Shown here: positions 7,278-15,726 of the stretch, one piece after another | Numbering within the stretch: position 1 is the first letter of the stretch | Layout of the letters: each line of letters begins with the position of its first letter | NCBI RefSeq assembly: GCF_030546645.1 | Contig: NZ_JAUOTO010000002.1 | Location: 620,001 to 684,000 of the forward strand | Length of the DNA stretch: 64,000 bases | Direction: 5' to 3' | Source of the DNA: Flavitalea plasmicola | Lineage (GTDB): Bacteria; Bacteroidota; Bacteroidia; Chitinophagales; Chitinophagaceae | The notes under the pieces: generated by a model | Databases searched by the model: none | What the model was told of the DNA's origin: nothing | The model's input: the letters and a program-made list of their open reading frames with translations, nothing else | Position numbers and translations under genes: made by a program

Positions 7278-9449
7278 TCATTTAAGTGAGTAGTCGGACT
7301 TTGGGCGTGCGGCGGGCGCTTGTCCGAATACAAAGTTGGGTTTGTTACCCATCGTGATCTTCAAGCTTCCGCCTTTGATGATATCCTGGTGGAGGATGTA
7401 GGTTTTGCCGTATTTCTTTCCGTTGAGCTCCACGTGCCGGATATAGATATTCTCAGGGCTGTTGTTCACTGCCTCCACGACAAAGCTTTTTCCCCCTGGC
7501 AGGCTGATAGTGGCTTTGTCCAGCAGCGGGCTACCCAGGACGTAGGCGCCGCTGGCGGGAAATACAGGATAAAAACCCATGGCGGAAAAGACGTACCATG
7601 CCGACATTTGTCCACAATCTTCATTGCCACTGACCCCGTCCGGGGCAGCCTGGTACATATTCTTTTCAATATAGCGAACCTTTTCCGCAGTTTTCCACTG
7701 GGCCCCGCCATAAGCATATAAGTAGGTGGTATGATGTCCCGGCTCGTTGCCATGGGCATACTGACCGATGAGTCCCGCGATGTCCGGCGGCGCATTTGAA
7801 TCGGGTAGCGATTGCGTGGTGAAGAGCCTGTCCAGCTTGTTTACGAAGGCTTTATCTCCGCCCAGCAGCTTTATCAGTCCTTCCACGTCCTGCGGCACGA
7901 GCCAGAGGTATTGCCAGGCGTTGCCTTCAGCATAATCGTCGATCCAGGGATGCGAGGTACGGGCTGGGTCGAATACAGGGTTCCAGCTGCCATCCGCCCT
8001 CTTACCCCGGAAGAAACGGGTAGCCGTGTCGAAATAATTGCGGTAGTTCAACGCTCTTTTAGCAAACCAGGCATAGTCTTCCATCCTGCCCATCTTCCTG
8101 GCCATGAGGGCTGCGCTGCCGTCGCTGATGGAATATTCCATCGCTTTCGCCACCGATTCCTCCATCTTGTCGCAGGGAATATACCCCTGGGACCGGACAT
8201 AGTCAAGGCCGGCTTCGTTGCGCAGATCCGATCCTTTTATCGCCTCGAGCGCCAGGGCCGTATCGAACCCACGGAACCCTTTCAGATAGGCTTCCGCCAC
8301 CACCTGGACACCGCTGGTGCCGGGCATCGTGTTGGTCTCGCATCCCATCAGGTGCCAGATGGGGAGCTTGCCCTGCTGCTGATAGATCGCCAGCATGGTC
8401 TGCACCAGGTCGTTCACCCTATCGGGTGCAATAAGGGTGTACAAGGGATGATTGGCGCGATAGGTATCCCAGAGGGAAAAAACGGAATAATTGGTGAAGG
8501 ACGCGCCCTGGTACACTTTCTTATCTGGTCCCCTGTAATCCCCATTGTGATCGTTGAAGATAGCCGGGTCGATCATGGTATGGTACAGGGAGGTATAGAA
8601 GATCTTTTTGTCTGTAGCGTCGCGTGTGTCGACGCGGATACGGGATAGCTTGTCTTCCCATTTTTTCTCCGCCTCCTGCCGAACCCTTGTGAAATCCCAA
8701 TGAGGGACCTCTGCGGATATATTCGCCAGCGCACCTTCTGTACTTACGGGAGAAATACCCACTTTCAGCCGGATCACCTGTGCGGGATTCCCGAAGGTGA
8801 TGAGGCCTTTTCCGCCATCGACGGTGAAGCGCTTTACGGGCAGCTGGCTTTTGATGGCGAAATACAGCCGCTGGTCATCGGCCCATCCTTTTGAATTGCG
8901 ATATCCTACTATCGTATAGTCATCTGTCTGGTGAATATTCATGCCGGTGGTCTCATCGCCGATGCCTTTAGTCAGATCGATCATGATATGGAGATCCCGG
9001 CCAGGGGGGATGTGGTATTGATGAAAGCCTACTCTTTCAGTGGCAGTCAGCTCCGCATCGATGCCGGAGCTAAGGAGCCTGACGGAGTAAAAGCCGGGTT
9101 TTGCGGTCTCTTCTTTGTGGGAGTACCGGGATGAATAGGTCGTATCAAAGGAAGGCATGATCAGGACATCGCCCAGGTCGGGGATGCCTGTGCCGCTGAG
9201 ATGCGTATGGGAAAAGCCGATGAGGATGCTGTCGGAGTAATGATAGCCCGAGCACCAGTCCCATCCGGAAAAATTGTTTTCCGGGCCTAACTGAACGGCG
9301 CCGAAGGGAACACTGGCGCCAACGAAGACGTGGCCGTGGCCGCCGGAGCCGATGAAGGGATCTACCAAAGAAGTGAGCCGTTGGGCATGGAGGTTGCTGC
9401 CCAAGACCAGGCAGGCTGTCATCCAGGGGACAATACGCGTAGTAATCAT
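7278..9449 (-). CDS. Glycoside hydrolase family 92 alpha-mannosidase
   Basis: 723 residues with a signal peptide (MITTRIVPWMTACLVLGSNL, then HAQ). Family-defining stretches are all present: DPFIGSGGHGHVFVGASVPF at the N-terminus, IGFSHTHLSGTG, SLWDTYRANHPLYTL in the (alpha/alpha)6 barrel entry, GNEPGHHTTYLYAYGG and NEDCGQMSAWYVFSAMGFYP near the C-terminus. GH92 enzymes are calcium-dependent exo-alpha-mannosidases (mostly alpha-1,2 or alpha-1,3) acting on high-mannose N-glycans or yeast mannan. The protein is presumably periplasmic or surface-associated. It is followed by an amidohydrolase gene; other exo-glycosidases (GH36, GH20) lie within 6 kb but in separate transcription units, and no SusC/SusD pair accompanies them. 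Confidence 0.95.
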   Translation of the reverse strand: MITTRIVPWMTACLVLGSNLHAQRLTSLVDPFIGSGGHGHVFVGASVPFGAVQLGPENNFSGWDWCSGYHYSDSILIGFSHTHLSGTGIPDLGDVLIMPSFDTTYSSRYSHKEETAKPGFYSVRLLSSGIDAELTATERVGFHQYHIPPGRDLHIMIDLTKGIGDETTGMNIHQTDDYTIVGYRNSKGWADDQRLYFAIKSQLPVKRFTVDGGKGLITFGNPAQVIRLKVGISPVSTEGALANISAEVPHWDFTRVRQEAEKKWEDKLSRIRVDTRDATDKKIFYTSLYHTMIDPAIFNDHNGDYRGPDKKVYQGASFTNYSVFSLWDTYRANHPLYTLIAPDRVNDLVQTMLAIYQQQGKLPIWHLMGCETNTMPGTSGVQVVAEAYLKGFRGFDTALALEAIKGSDLRNEAGLDYVRSQGYIPCDKMEESVAKAMEYSISDGSAALMARKMGRMEDYAWFAKRALNYRNYFDTATRFFRGKRADGSWNPVFDPARTSHPWIDDYAEGNAWQYLWLVPQDVEGLIKLLGGDKAFVNKLDRLFTTQSLPDSNAPPDIAGLIGQYAHGNEPGHHTTYLYAYGGAQWKTAEKVRYIEKNMYQAAPDGVSGNEDCGQMSAWYVFSAMGFYPVFPASGAYVLGSPLLDKATISLPGGKSFVVEAVNNSPENIYIRHVELNGKKYGKTYILHQDIIKGGSLKITMGNKPNFVFGQAPAARPKSDYSLK

Positions 9450-9502
9450 GCGGAAAATTATGCGATTTTGCCGACGAGAGCCAAGCTAAAAAAAAATTCT
9501 TA

Positions 9503-9832
9503 TTAGCGCTGGCCGGCAATGACGCCTTCCAGTACGGATGCGATCTGCGCCGCGGGCAGCACACCGCTTTGCCTCCATTTGATCTGCCCGTTCCGGAACA
9601 CCATCAGGGTAGGCACACTTTGGATCTGGTAAGCCGATGCAATCGCAGGATTTCTGTCAATATCCATTTTCAGGATCGTGACGGCGTCTCCCAATCTGGT
9701 TTTCAGCTCTTTTAATATCGGGGGCATCATTTTGCAAGGGCCGCACCACTCCGCAGAAAAATCCACGAGAACAGGCTTGTCGCCATTGATGAGGTCGCCG
9801 AAGCTCTTATTTTTTGTCTGTTCCATGTCCAT
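9503..9832 (-). CDS. trxA: Thioredoxin
   Basis: 109 residues, a single thioredoxin fold with no signal peptide. The active site WCGPC is at residues 29-33 ([14 protein letters not shown]), the cis-proline is in [14 protein letters not shown], and the buried aspartate is in VLVDFSAEW. It is a cytoplasmic disulfide reductase fed by thioredoxin reductase. The ATG at 9832 is used; the next ATG two codons in (9826) is equally possible. A TAACTTTG -7 box lies about 10 bases upstream, so the transcript has almost no leader. The GH92 gene starts 53 bases downstream on the same strand; no terminator is visible in between. Confidence 0.95.
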   Translation of the reverse strand: MDMEQTKNKSFGDLINGDKPVLVDFSAEWCGPCKMMPPILKELKTRLGDAVTILKMDIDRNPAIASAYQIQSVPTLMVFRNGQIKWRQSGVLPAAQIASVLEGVIAGQR

Positions 9833-9842
9833 GAGATTTAGC

Positions 9843-9850
9843 CAAAGTTA
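9843..9850 (-). promoter_or_regulatory. Candidate -7 box for the thioredoxin gene
   Basis: Read on the minus strand the bases are TAACTTTG, a full match to the Bacteroidota -7 element TAnnTTTG, ending 11 bases before the thioredoxin ATG. A TTG lies 24 bases further upstream, slightly longer than the usual spacing, so the -33 element is weak. Confidence 0.5.
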
Positions 9851-9914
9851 CGCTGAAAACCCGTGGAATAAGTCCAAGTTTACCCTTAGCGTGTCTGTAT
9901 TACACAATGACGAG

Positions 9915-9957
9915 GCTACACAAACAAGTATGCCAGCTACACCAACAAGATGTAGCT
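9915..9957. repeat. Short direct repeat overlapping a 7-bp inverted repeat
   Basis: Two 14-base copies, GCTACACAAACAAG (9915-9928) and GCTACACCAACAAG (9936-9949), are offset by exactly 21 bases and differ at one position. The second copy also forms the inverted repeat AGCTACA (9935-9941) / TGTAGCT (9951-9957). The site lies between the thioredoxin promoter and the promoter of the RNA candidate. A spacing of two helical turns would suit an operator for a dimeric regulator, but a chance hairpin is not excluded. Confidence 0.4.
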
Positions 9958-10006
9958 ATGGACAAAAAAAGGCCTGTATTTTTAGAAAAAATTTAAGGAT
10001 CACTGC

Positions 10007-10038
10007 TTGACTTATTGGAGTATTTCATTCTATCTTTG
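10007..10038 (+). promoter_or_regulatory. Consensus Bacteroidota promoter driving the RNA candidate
   Basis: TTG at 10007-10009 is followed after 21 bases by TATCTTTG at 10031-10038, matching the -33 TTG / -7 TAnnTTTG consensus of the primary sigma factor of this phylum in both sequence and spacing. The predicted start point is near 10044. No protein-coding gene lies downstream on this strand before the terminator at 10370-10403. Confidence 0.7.
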
Positions 10039-10043
10039 CCGAG

Positions 10044-10403
10044 TGTTCCACCAACCAAAGACTGATGGCTTGACGGACCAGCATAGTCTAACCTCATCCT
10101 TGCCGGCACACTGAGATCATACAAAACTATTCCGTCGACTACTACACATTACGCTCAGAAGCATTTTCCTTTAATTGGGTACGATTGATTATTGCGGTTA
10201 ATTCCGTTCATATAGTTTTCTCATGTGACTGTCTAAAAAACAGTGCGGGGTTTGTTTCTACAGACCCCTCTTCTTTATATTATTGGAGAGGTTCTTACAA
10301 GACCTCTAAAGAGCCTCGGGCCAATCGGACAAGGCCCGCTGGAGTCGTTCGTTTTTATTATAAAAGTCAACAGGGATTGTGTCTACAATCCCTGTAATTT
10401 TTT
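10044..10403 (+). ncRNA. Candidate structured non-coding RNA of about 360 nt
   Basis: A gene-free stretch bounded by a consensus promoter (10007-10038) and a strong terminator (10370-10403). The 5' part can form AGTGTTCC (10042-10049) with GGCACACT (10105-10112, one mismatch), enclosing AGACTgATG (10059-10067) with CATAGTCT (10082-10089). The 3' part carries five hairpins in a row: ACTGT/ACAGT (10228-10244), GGGGTTTGT/ACAGACCCC (10247-10268), AGAGGT/ACCTCT (10287-10307), CGGGCC/GGCCCG (10317-10338) and the terminator stem (10370-10395). Two of the apical regions share TCTACA. The middle, about 10113-10227, shows no clear pairing. Small ORFs that run through it have no coding features. The size suits RNase P RNA or tmRNA, but neither the conserved RNase P cores nor a tRNA-like 3' end was found. 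Function unknown; the exact start is inferred. Confidence 0.55.
10370..10403 (+). terminator. Rho-independent terminator of the RNA candidate
   Basis: A perfect 11-bp stem, ACAGGGATTGT (10370-10380) and ACAATCCCTGT (10385-10395), with a GTCT loop, followed by AATTTTTT. It lies 19 bases before the convergent end of the GH36 gene. On the opposite strand only a weaker T-rich tail follows. Confidence 0.85.
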
Positions 10404-10421
10404 ATGGCCCACTGATATGAC

Positions 10422-12605
10422 CTATTTGTCCTCGTTCAGCGCCAGCACGACACTGGCCCTTCCGGTATGGACATCGGGGTTGATGCCCACTTTCATCAGG
10501 AAATCCCCGGAATATACTTTCCCTTTCTCCAGGGAGGAGGCCACGCCGGGGTAAAGATCGATCTCCCTTATATGATATTTTTTAGCGGGATCTAATCCTT
10601 TCAGGCGGATGGGCAGCGGGCTGCCGGCGCCATAGCGGGCGTTGACGAGGTAGCTGAAGACAACTCCCCTGGACTTTCCTTCGTCCATATAGAGGATGGA
10701 GGCAACGCTGTTATCGGAGGGGTTAGAGAGGCGGTACTGGTCGCCTTGCCAAACCAGGTCCTTAATTGTATTATAGGTGTTGACGGCAGACGTGACATAT
10801 TGCAGGTCGTTCGGGCTCAGCTTGCTGACGACGATGTCGAAGCCCAGCTTGCCCATCATGGCCACGTCGGTACGGAACTTCAGGGGTTGTTTACCCCAGT
10901 CGGTGACGTGATTGGAGGAGGCAATTGCGGGGTAGAAATAAGAGTATTCCCATTGGATGAAAATGCGTTCCAGCGGATCCGTATTGTCGCTGGGCCAGTA
11001 CTCGGAAAAATATTGCAGGGCCCCATAGTCCACCCGTCCGCCGCCGCCGGAGCAAAGCATCATGGGTACTTTGGGATATTTGGCCCTAAGCCTTTCCAGC
11101 ACTTTATACAGACCGTGGACATAGTCCACGTAAAAATGGGATTGGTCTTTTAGTGTGGCCGAGGCAGCGTTGTACATCACGGCATTGCAGTCCCATTTGA
11201 TATAGGCAAGCGCGGGGTTTTGTGTGAAGAGGTTGTCCACGACGCCATACACAAAGTCCTGCACTTTTGGGTTGGTCAGATCCAGCACCAGCTGGTTGCG
11301 GAAATAATGTTCTTCTCTTTTTGCCTGTTTGACCACCCAGTCCGGGTGTTGTTCATACAGTTCGCTTTTGGGATTGACCATTTCGGGTTCGACCCAGATG
11401 CCGAATTTCACGCCATCAGTCTGTGCTTCCTTTACGAGGGAAGTGATGCCATTGGGCAGCTTGGACCGGTTGGGCTGCCAGTCGCCTAAGCCGGCGTGGT
11501 CGTCATTGCGGGGATATTTATTGGCAAACCAGCCGTCGTCCAGCAGGAAGAGGTCGACGCCCAGCTTTTTGGTATCCTTCAGCAGCTCCGCCAGGCGGGC
11601 CTCGTTGAAGTCAAAATAGGTGGACTCCCAGTTGTTGAGGAGGGTAAGGCGGGCCCCTTTTCCATCCAGCAGCTTGTGATCTCTTGCCCAGCGCTGGACT
11701 TTACGGCTGGCGTCCCCTTTCCCTTTATCAGAGAGACTGTACCAGCAAGGCGGCGTCGCAAACACTTCATTTGGCGCCAGGGTGTAAGGGGATGCATAAT
11801 TATTGATCCCTGCGAGGATACGGAGGTTGTCCTGGGGGTCTACTTCCAGGTCGATCCTGAAATTGCCGCTCCATTCCACGCCTCCATACAGTACCGTCCC
11901 TTCATCCTCCGTAGCTGGCTTGTTCAGGGAAACCATGAATACGGGAGGCTGGTACAGGTCAGCCCTTGCGCCCAGCTTTGAGTCCAGGGTCTTGATACCA
12001 TGGGTGAGGCGGGCTTCTTCCGGCTGCATCTCTTTTGCCCAATCGCCATGGTATTGACGCAGCCAATAGCTTTCCGCCTGAAGGTGGAGGTTGGCCGATG
12101 CATATTTATGAAGGATGACATTCCCCTTTTCATGGTGACGGATGGCGCTCCATTGCTCGATGACGTCTTCCTTGTAATAGGACTTATAGTAGAGTGTCAC
12201 CTCAAAGTCATATACGGGATCTTTGAGGAGAATGGCCACCTGGGATACGTCGTCACTTATTCTGGTGACTTGCTGACTGACGAACCGAAGGTCAAGGGAA
12301 TAATTTCCGTCCGCATGGGTCACCGATATGGCGGGCTCTATGAGGTTGCGTGAGCCGGACGGCGTATAGGCGGAATTGAAAAGGCCGGAGGGATCACCGG
12401 GCTGGCGGTAGGCAGCCGGCACCAGGGTATATTCGGTGGTATCGGACAGGCGCCGGCCATAGTAGATCGTTTGGAGATCTTTACTGGAAGTTATGTGCAG
12501 GACCAGGGCATTATTAGCGGTTTCGATGGGGATGAGAGCAGACTGGGCGGTTAATGTGAATGAAAGGATGGAAAACAGGCTCGTTAGATAGAAAGTGCGC
12601 TTCAT
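10422..12605 (-). CDS. Glycoside hydrolase family 36 alpha-galactosidase
   Basis: 727 residues from the ATG at 12605-12603, which begins a good signal peptide (MKRTFYLTSLFSILSFTLTA, then Q). The open frame extends 50 codons further upstream but that would run across the divergent DinB start. GH36 hallmarks are intact: WESTYFDFNE, FLLDDGWF, FGIWVEPEMVNP, the nucleophile aspartate in IKWDCN and the acid/base aspartate in the SDNTD motif of YWPSDNTDPLERI, followed by FIQWEYSYFYPA. The N-terminal half is the beta-sandwich domain and the C-terminus a beta domain. Expected reaction: release of terminal alpha-1,6-galactose from raffinose-type oligosaccharides, galactomannan or glycans, in the periplasm. 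Confidence 0.94.
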   Translation of the reverse strand: MKRTFYLTSLFSILSFTLTAQSALIPIETANNALVLHITSSKDLQTIYYGRRLSDTTEYTLVPAAYRQPGDPSGLFNSAYTPSGSRNLIEPAISVTHADGNYSLDLRFVSQQVTRISDDVSQVAILLKDPVYDFEVTLYYKSYYKEDVIEQWSAIRHHEKGNVILHKYASANLHLQAESYWLRQYHGDWAKEMQPEEARLTHGIKTLDSKLGARADLYQPPVFMVSLNKPATEDEGTVLYGGVEWSGNFRIDLEVDPQDNLRILAGINNYASPYTLAPNEVFATPPCWYSLSDKGKGDASRKVQRWARDHKLLDGKGARLTLLNNWESTYFDFNEARLAELLKDTKKLGVDLFLLDDGWFANKYPRNDDHAGLGDWQPNRSKLPNGITSLVKEAQTDGVKFGIWVEPEMVNPKSELYEQHPDWVVKQAKREEHYFRNQLVLDLTNPKVQDFVYGVVDNLFTQNPALAYIKWDCNAVMYNAASATLKDQSHFYVDYVHGLYKVLERLRAKYPKVPMMLCSGGGGRVDYGALQYFSEYWPSDNTDPLERIFIQWEYSYFYPAIASSNHVTDWGKQPLKFRTDVAMMGKLGFDIVVSKLSPNDLQYVTSAVNTYNTIKDLVWQGDQYRLSNPSDNSVASILYMDEGKSRGVVFSYLVNARYGAGSPLPIRLKGLDPAKKYHIREIDLYPGVASSLEKGKVYSGDFLMKVGINPDVHTGRASVVLALNEDK

Positions 12606-12687
12606 TGAAAATGATTGAGGGCTAAAATTAGCGAAAACGCGGCCTTTAAGAATGGAGAATCCGCCAAAAAAAATGGATTTTTGTATT

Positions 12688-13164
12688 ATGTCACACACAT
12701 CTTTTGTCATCGACGAACTGGAGAGCTTGCTGGAAGCCGGAAATGCGCATGCCACATTTGAATCAGCGTTAAAGGGTTTACCCGCTTCCCTGCTGGGGAA
12801 GGTGCCCGATGGATCTGCCTACAGCATCTGGCAGCTGGTGGAGCATATCCGGATCGCACAGTGGGACATACTGGAGTTTTCAAAGGGCCCGGGGCATAAA
12901 AGTCCTCAATGGCCTGATGAATACTGGCCGAAGGATCCCGCTCCGCCGAATGCCCATGCATTGAAGAAGTCCCTGGAGCAGATAGCTGCGGACCGAAAGG
13001 CCTTTGTCGGGCTGCTGCGCAAGGCGGGCGAAGACATTTACAAGCCGTTCCCATACGGAGACGGGCAGAGTCTGTTGCGGGAAGCGCTGGTCATTGCGGA
13101 TCATACCAGTTACCATACGGGCGAGATCATTCTGCTACGCCGGGCGATGGGCGCCTGGCATTAG
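12688..13164 (+). CDS. DinB-family protein (putative metal-dependent hydrolase/transferase)
   Basis: 158 residues from the ATG at 12688; in-frame ATGs at 12652 and 12673 are less likely because the family alignment begins at the helix SFVIDELESLLEAGNAHATF. It is an all-helical four-helix bundle with the DinB histidine triad visible as LVEHIRIAQWDI and ADHTSYHTGEI. Members of the group include bacillithiol or mycothiol transferases and proteins of unknown role; the precise activity cannot be assigned. Divergent from GH36, and its stop overlaps the stop of the convergent GH20 gene by 4 bases. Confidence 0.85.
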   Translation: MSHTSFVIDELESLLEAGNAHATFESALKGLPASLLGKVPDGSAYSIWQLVEHIRIAQWDILEFSKGPGHKSPQWPDEYWPKDPAPPNAHALKKSLEQIAADRKAFVGLLRKAGEDIYKPFPYGDGQSLLREALVIADHTSYHTGEIILLRRAMGAWH

Positions 13165-15017
13165 TATACGTGTCTGCCCTGGTCCAGCCTTTTGGCCAGC
13201 TCGTCCTTCTTAATATTCACCTGCGCCCCGATGGGGTGGCCATTCCGGTAGGTGATCACATTCAGTTGTGTGGCGCCCAGGGGGAATTTCAGGGGCGTGC
13301 CGTCGTATTTCGGATAGTAGGGATCGGGGTTCGTGTTGTCGAACGTATAATAGATATCCAGCCCGCTGACCTCCGTGGACATGCTGACCGTGAAGTCACG
13401 ATCTGCCTTTTTCGGCGTGAAGATGACATTGTAGGCGCTTCTTGCGTATTTGATGTTGGAGGCATCCAGGCGCTGGAACTCATGCTCCATCCTGCTGGTG
13501 AATCCGTCCCAGCTGCGGGCGGACCTGGGGCTCCAATATACTTCCGCCAGGGCCAGGGCGCGAGGCCAGGTCATGTATTCCACCTGCCGGAAGGTAGGCA
13601 CGGATTCAGTCCACAGATTGCCTTGTCCACCCAATATGTATTTTTCCTCTACGCTGTCCGGAACGGGATCGTAGGTGTAGCAGTCTTTCAGCCGGCATAT
13701 CCCATAAGTGGGCGGTTCGGCCGCCGACTCACCCTGGTAAAGGTCCAGGTAGCAGAAATCCCAGGGGGTCATCACCACCTGGTGGTTCATGCGCGCGGCG
13801 GTAATGCCGCCCTTCATGCCTCTCCAGCTCATCACCGTGGCTTCCGGCGCCAGCCCTCCTTCCAGGATCTCGTCCCAGCCGATGAGCTTTTTGCCTTTGC
13901 TCTTCAACATCTTCTCCATTCTTTTTACAAAATAGCTTTGCAGCTCGTCCACATTATTCAGATGCTCTTCTGTCATGCGTCGTTTGCATTTCGGGCAGCT
14001 GGCCCAGAAACCTTTATAGGCCTCATCCCCTCCTATGTGAATGTATTCGCTGGGGAAAAGGGCCGCCAGCTCGGTGAACACCTTGTCCAGCACTTCGAAG
14101 ACCGTATCATTACCAATGCACAGCGCATTATCGTCCCGGGTCGGGTTCCGGAAGCCTGCATTCACGGGGTAAGGCAGCTGTGTGCAGGATAGGTTGGGAT
14201 AGGATGCGATCATCGCCAGACTATGGGCGGGTATATCGATCTCGGGCAGTATGGTGACAAACCGTTGTTTGGCATATTGGATGATCTCGCGCATATCGTC
14301 CTGGGTATAGAAGCCGCCTTCCGTAGCGGGCTCACCAGCCAGCGCGGGCAATGCCTCTCCCCATCGCGCCCCGGTGCGGGCCACTCTCCAGGCGCCTTTT
14401 TGCGTCAGCATGGGCAGGCTTTTGATCTCCAGGCGCCAGCCCTGGTCATCACTGAGGTGAAGATGAAGGGTATTATATTTATAACGGACCATTTCGTCGA
14501 TGTATCTTTCCACTTCCTGTTTGGTAAAGAAATGACGGCTGACATCCAGCATCAATCCGCGCCAGCCGAAGCGGGGATAGTCGGTGATCTCCGCGCAGGG
14601 GATGGGAATGGGGCCTTTGGAAGCGGCGGTGGTTTCGGGCGGCGTTAATTGCAATAGGGTCTGCAAGCCGTAGAAGACGCCGGCAGCTTCGTTGGCTTTT
14701 ATACGAACAGTGGAGGGCGTGATGGTCAGCACATATCCTTCTTTACCCAGGAGGTTGCGGTCTTTCATGGTACCTACTTCCAGGATTATTTGTGTTTTCC
14801 CTCCTTTGCCCTGTGGTAACGGTGTTCCCACCTGCGTGGAGAACCATGCGGCGGCTGGCTGCAGGGAAGGGTCGTTGGTCTGAAGATGGGTGCCGGCATC
14901 GATGGTAAACTTACCTGGCTTTTCTGTCAGGGCGACGGGCTGCGGGATCAAATGAATGGGTTCGGCTACGGCGCAGATACTGACAAAAAACAAAGTGAGG
15001 AGGGAAACTACCTTCAT
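13161..15017 (-). CDS. Glycoside hydrolase family 20 beta-N-acetylhexosaminidase
   Basis: 618 residues with a signal peptide (MKVVSLLTLFFVSICAVA). An N-terminal GH20b domain (HLIPQPVALTEKPGKFTI) is followed by the TIM barrel starting YPRFGWRGLMLDVSRHF. The catalytic Asp-Glu pair is in HIGGDEAYKGFW near residue 335. Downstream barrel elements (GWDEILEGG, VMSWRGMKGG, LGGQGNLWTE) are intact, and a C-terminal chitobiase-like/Fn3 domain with FDNTNPDPYYPKYDGTP closes the protein. It removes terminal beta-GlcNAc or GalNAc from chitooligosaccharides or glycans by substrate-assisted catalysis. Monocistronic by position: the LytTR gene upstream ends 28 bases before it, so read-through from the receptor operon is possible. 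Confidence 0.95.
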   Translation of the reverse strand: MKVVSLLTLFFVSICAVAEPIHLIPQPVALTEKPGKFTIDAGTHLQTNDPSLQPAAAWFSTQVGTPLPQGKGGKTQIILEVGTMKDRNLLGKEGYVLTITPSTVRIKANEAAGVFYGLQTLLQLTPPETTAASKGPIPIPCAEITDYPRFGWRGLMLDVSRHFFTKQEVERYIDEMVRYKYNTLHLHLSDDQGWRLEIKSLPMLTQKGAWRVARTGARWGEALPALAGEPATEGGFYTQDDMREIIQYAKQRFVTILPEIDIPAHSLAMIASYPNLSCTQLPYPVNAGFRNPTRDDNALCIGNDTVFEVLDKVFTELAALFPSEYIHIGGDEAYKGFWASCPKCKRRMTEEHLNNVDELQSYFVKRMEKMLKSKGKKLIGWDEILEGGLAPEATVMSWRGMKGGITAARMNHQVVMTPWDFCYLDLYQGESAAEPPTYGICRLKDCYTYDPVPDSVEEKYILGGQGNLWTESVPTFRQVEYMTWPRALALAEVYWSPRSARSWDGFTSRMEHEFQRLDASNIKYARSAYNVIFTPKKADRDFTVSMSTEVSGLDIYYTFDNTNPDPYYPKYDGTPLKFPLGATQLNVITYRNGHPIGAQVNIKKDELAKRLDQGRHVY

Positions 15018-15045
15018 AACAACAATTTATATTGAAGTCATGAAT

Positions 15046-15726
15046 TTAGGCATTATGGACGACCCTGAAAAATTCATCGCGATAAAATCTGCTGAGCGGG
15101 ATCTCCGTTTTTCCTATCGTGATACTTTCATTGTGGATGCTACAGATCTTATCCACCATTACGATAAAGGATTTATGCACGCGAATGTGCTTGCCGGCAG
15201 GCAGCCGCCCGCCGATGGTCTTCATGCTTTGTTTGGATAGAATGGCCCGGGGGGAGCTGGCCAGATGGATCTTAATGTAATTTCCCAGCCCTTCTATATA
15301 AAGAATGTCGTGAATGAACAATTTCGTCAGCTTGTATGCGCTCTGGATGAAGATGTAATCTTTTTTTCGCAGCTCCTGGTATTCGAGGGCTTTATGGGCG
15401 GCCTTGAGGAACCGTTGGAAGCTCACGGGCTTTACCAGGTAGTCCAGCACGTCCAGGTCATAGCCATCGGCTGCGTATTTCCGGTAAGCCGTCATAAATA
15501 TGACCATGGGCTTATCCTCCAGCTCTTTCAGCAGGCGAAGCCCGCTGATACCCGGCATTTCAATGTCCAGGAACACCAGGTCTATGTTCTCTTCCCGCAG
15601 GACGTCCCTGGCCTGGTACGCGTTCTTGCACTTCTTCACCAATTGCAGGAAGGGAATGCGGCTGATATTATCTTCCAGGATATCCAGGGCGGGCGTCTCG
15701 TCGTCAACGGCTATGCATCTGATCAT
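15046..15726 (-). CDS. LytTR-family response regulator
   Basis: 226 residues: a receiver domain with acidic pocket D8-D9-E10, phospho-acceptor D54 in LVFLDIEMPG and the conserved lysine in DYLVKPVSF, then a C-terminal LytTR DNA-binding domain (FIQSAYKLTKLFIHDILYIE, then YIKIHL and the IRVHKSFIV motif). It is the last gene of a four-gene unit and overlaps the kinase gene with an ATGA. It probably controls a limited set of genes, perhaps the TonB receptor operon itself. Target sites not identified. Confidence 0.95.
   Translation of the reverse strand: MIRCIAVDDETPALDILEDNISRIPFLQLVKKCKNAYQARDVLREENIDLVFLDIEMPGISGLRLLKELEDKPMVIFMTAYRKYAADGYDLDVLDYLVKPVSFQRFLKAAHKALEYQELRKKDYIFIQSAYKLTKLFIHDILYIEGLGNYIKIHLASSPRAILSKQSMKTIGGRLPAGKHIRVHKSFIVMVDKICSIHNESITIGKTEIPLSRFYRDEFFRVVHNA

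Noticed and set aside
10044..10403. RNase P RNA or tmRNA as identity of the RNA candidate
   Set aside because: Size fits, but there is no GAGGAAAGUCC-type core for RNase P and no tRNA-like end with GTTCGA and CCA or tag reading frame for tmRNA on either strand.
10185..10554. Two overlapping plus-strand ORFs (70 and 103 codons) in the trx-GH36 interval
   Set aside because: They cross the five hairpins and the terminator, have no protein-like pattern, and the longer one runs into the antisense of GH36. The region is better explained as an RNA gene.
12606..12755. Longer N-terminus for the GH36 gene (start at 12755)
   Set aside because: A standard signal peptide starts at 12605, and the extension would overlap the start of the divergent DinB gene.
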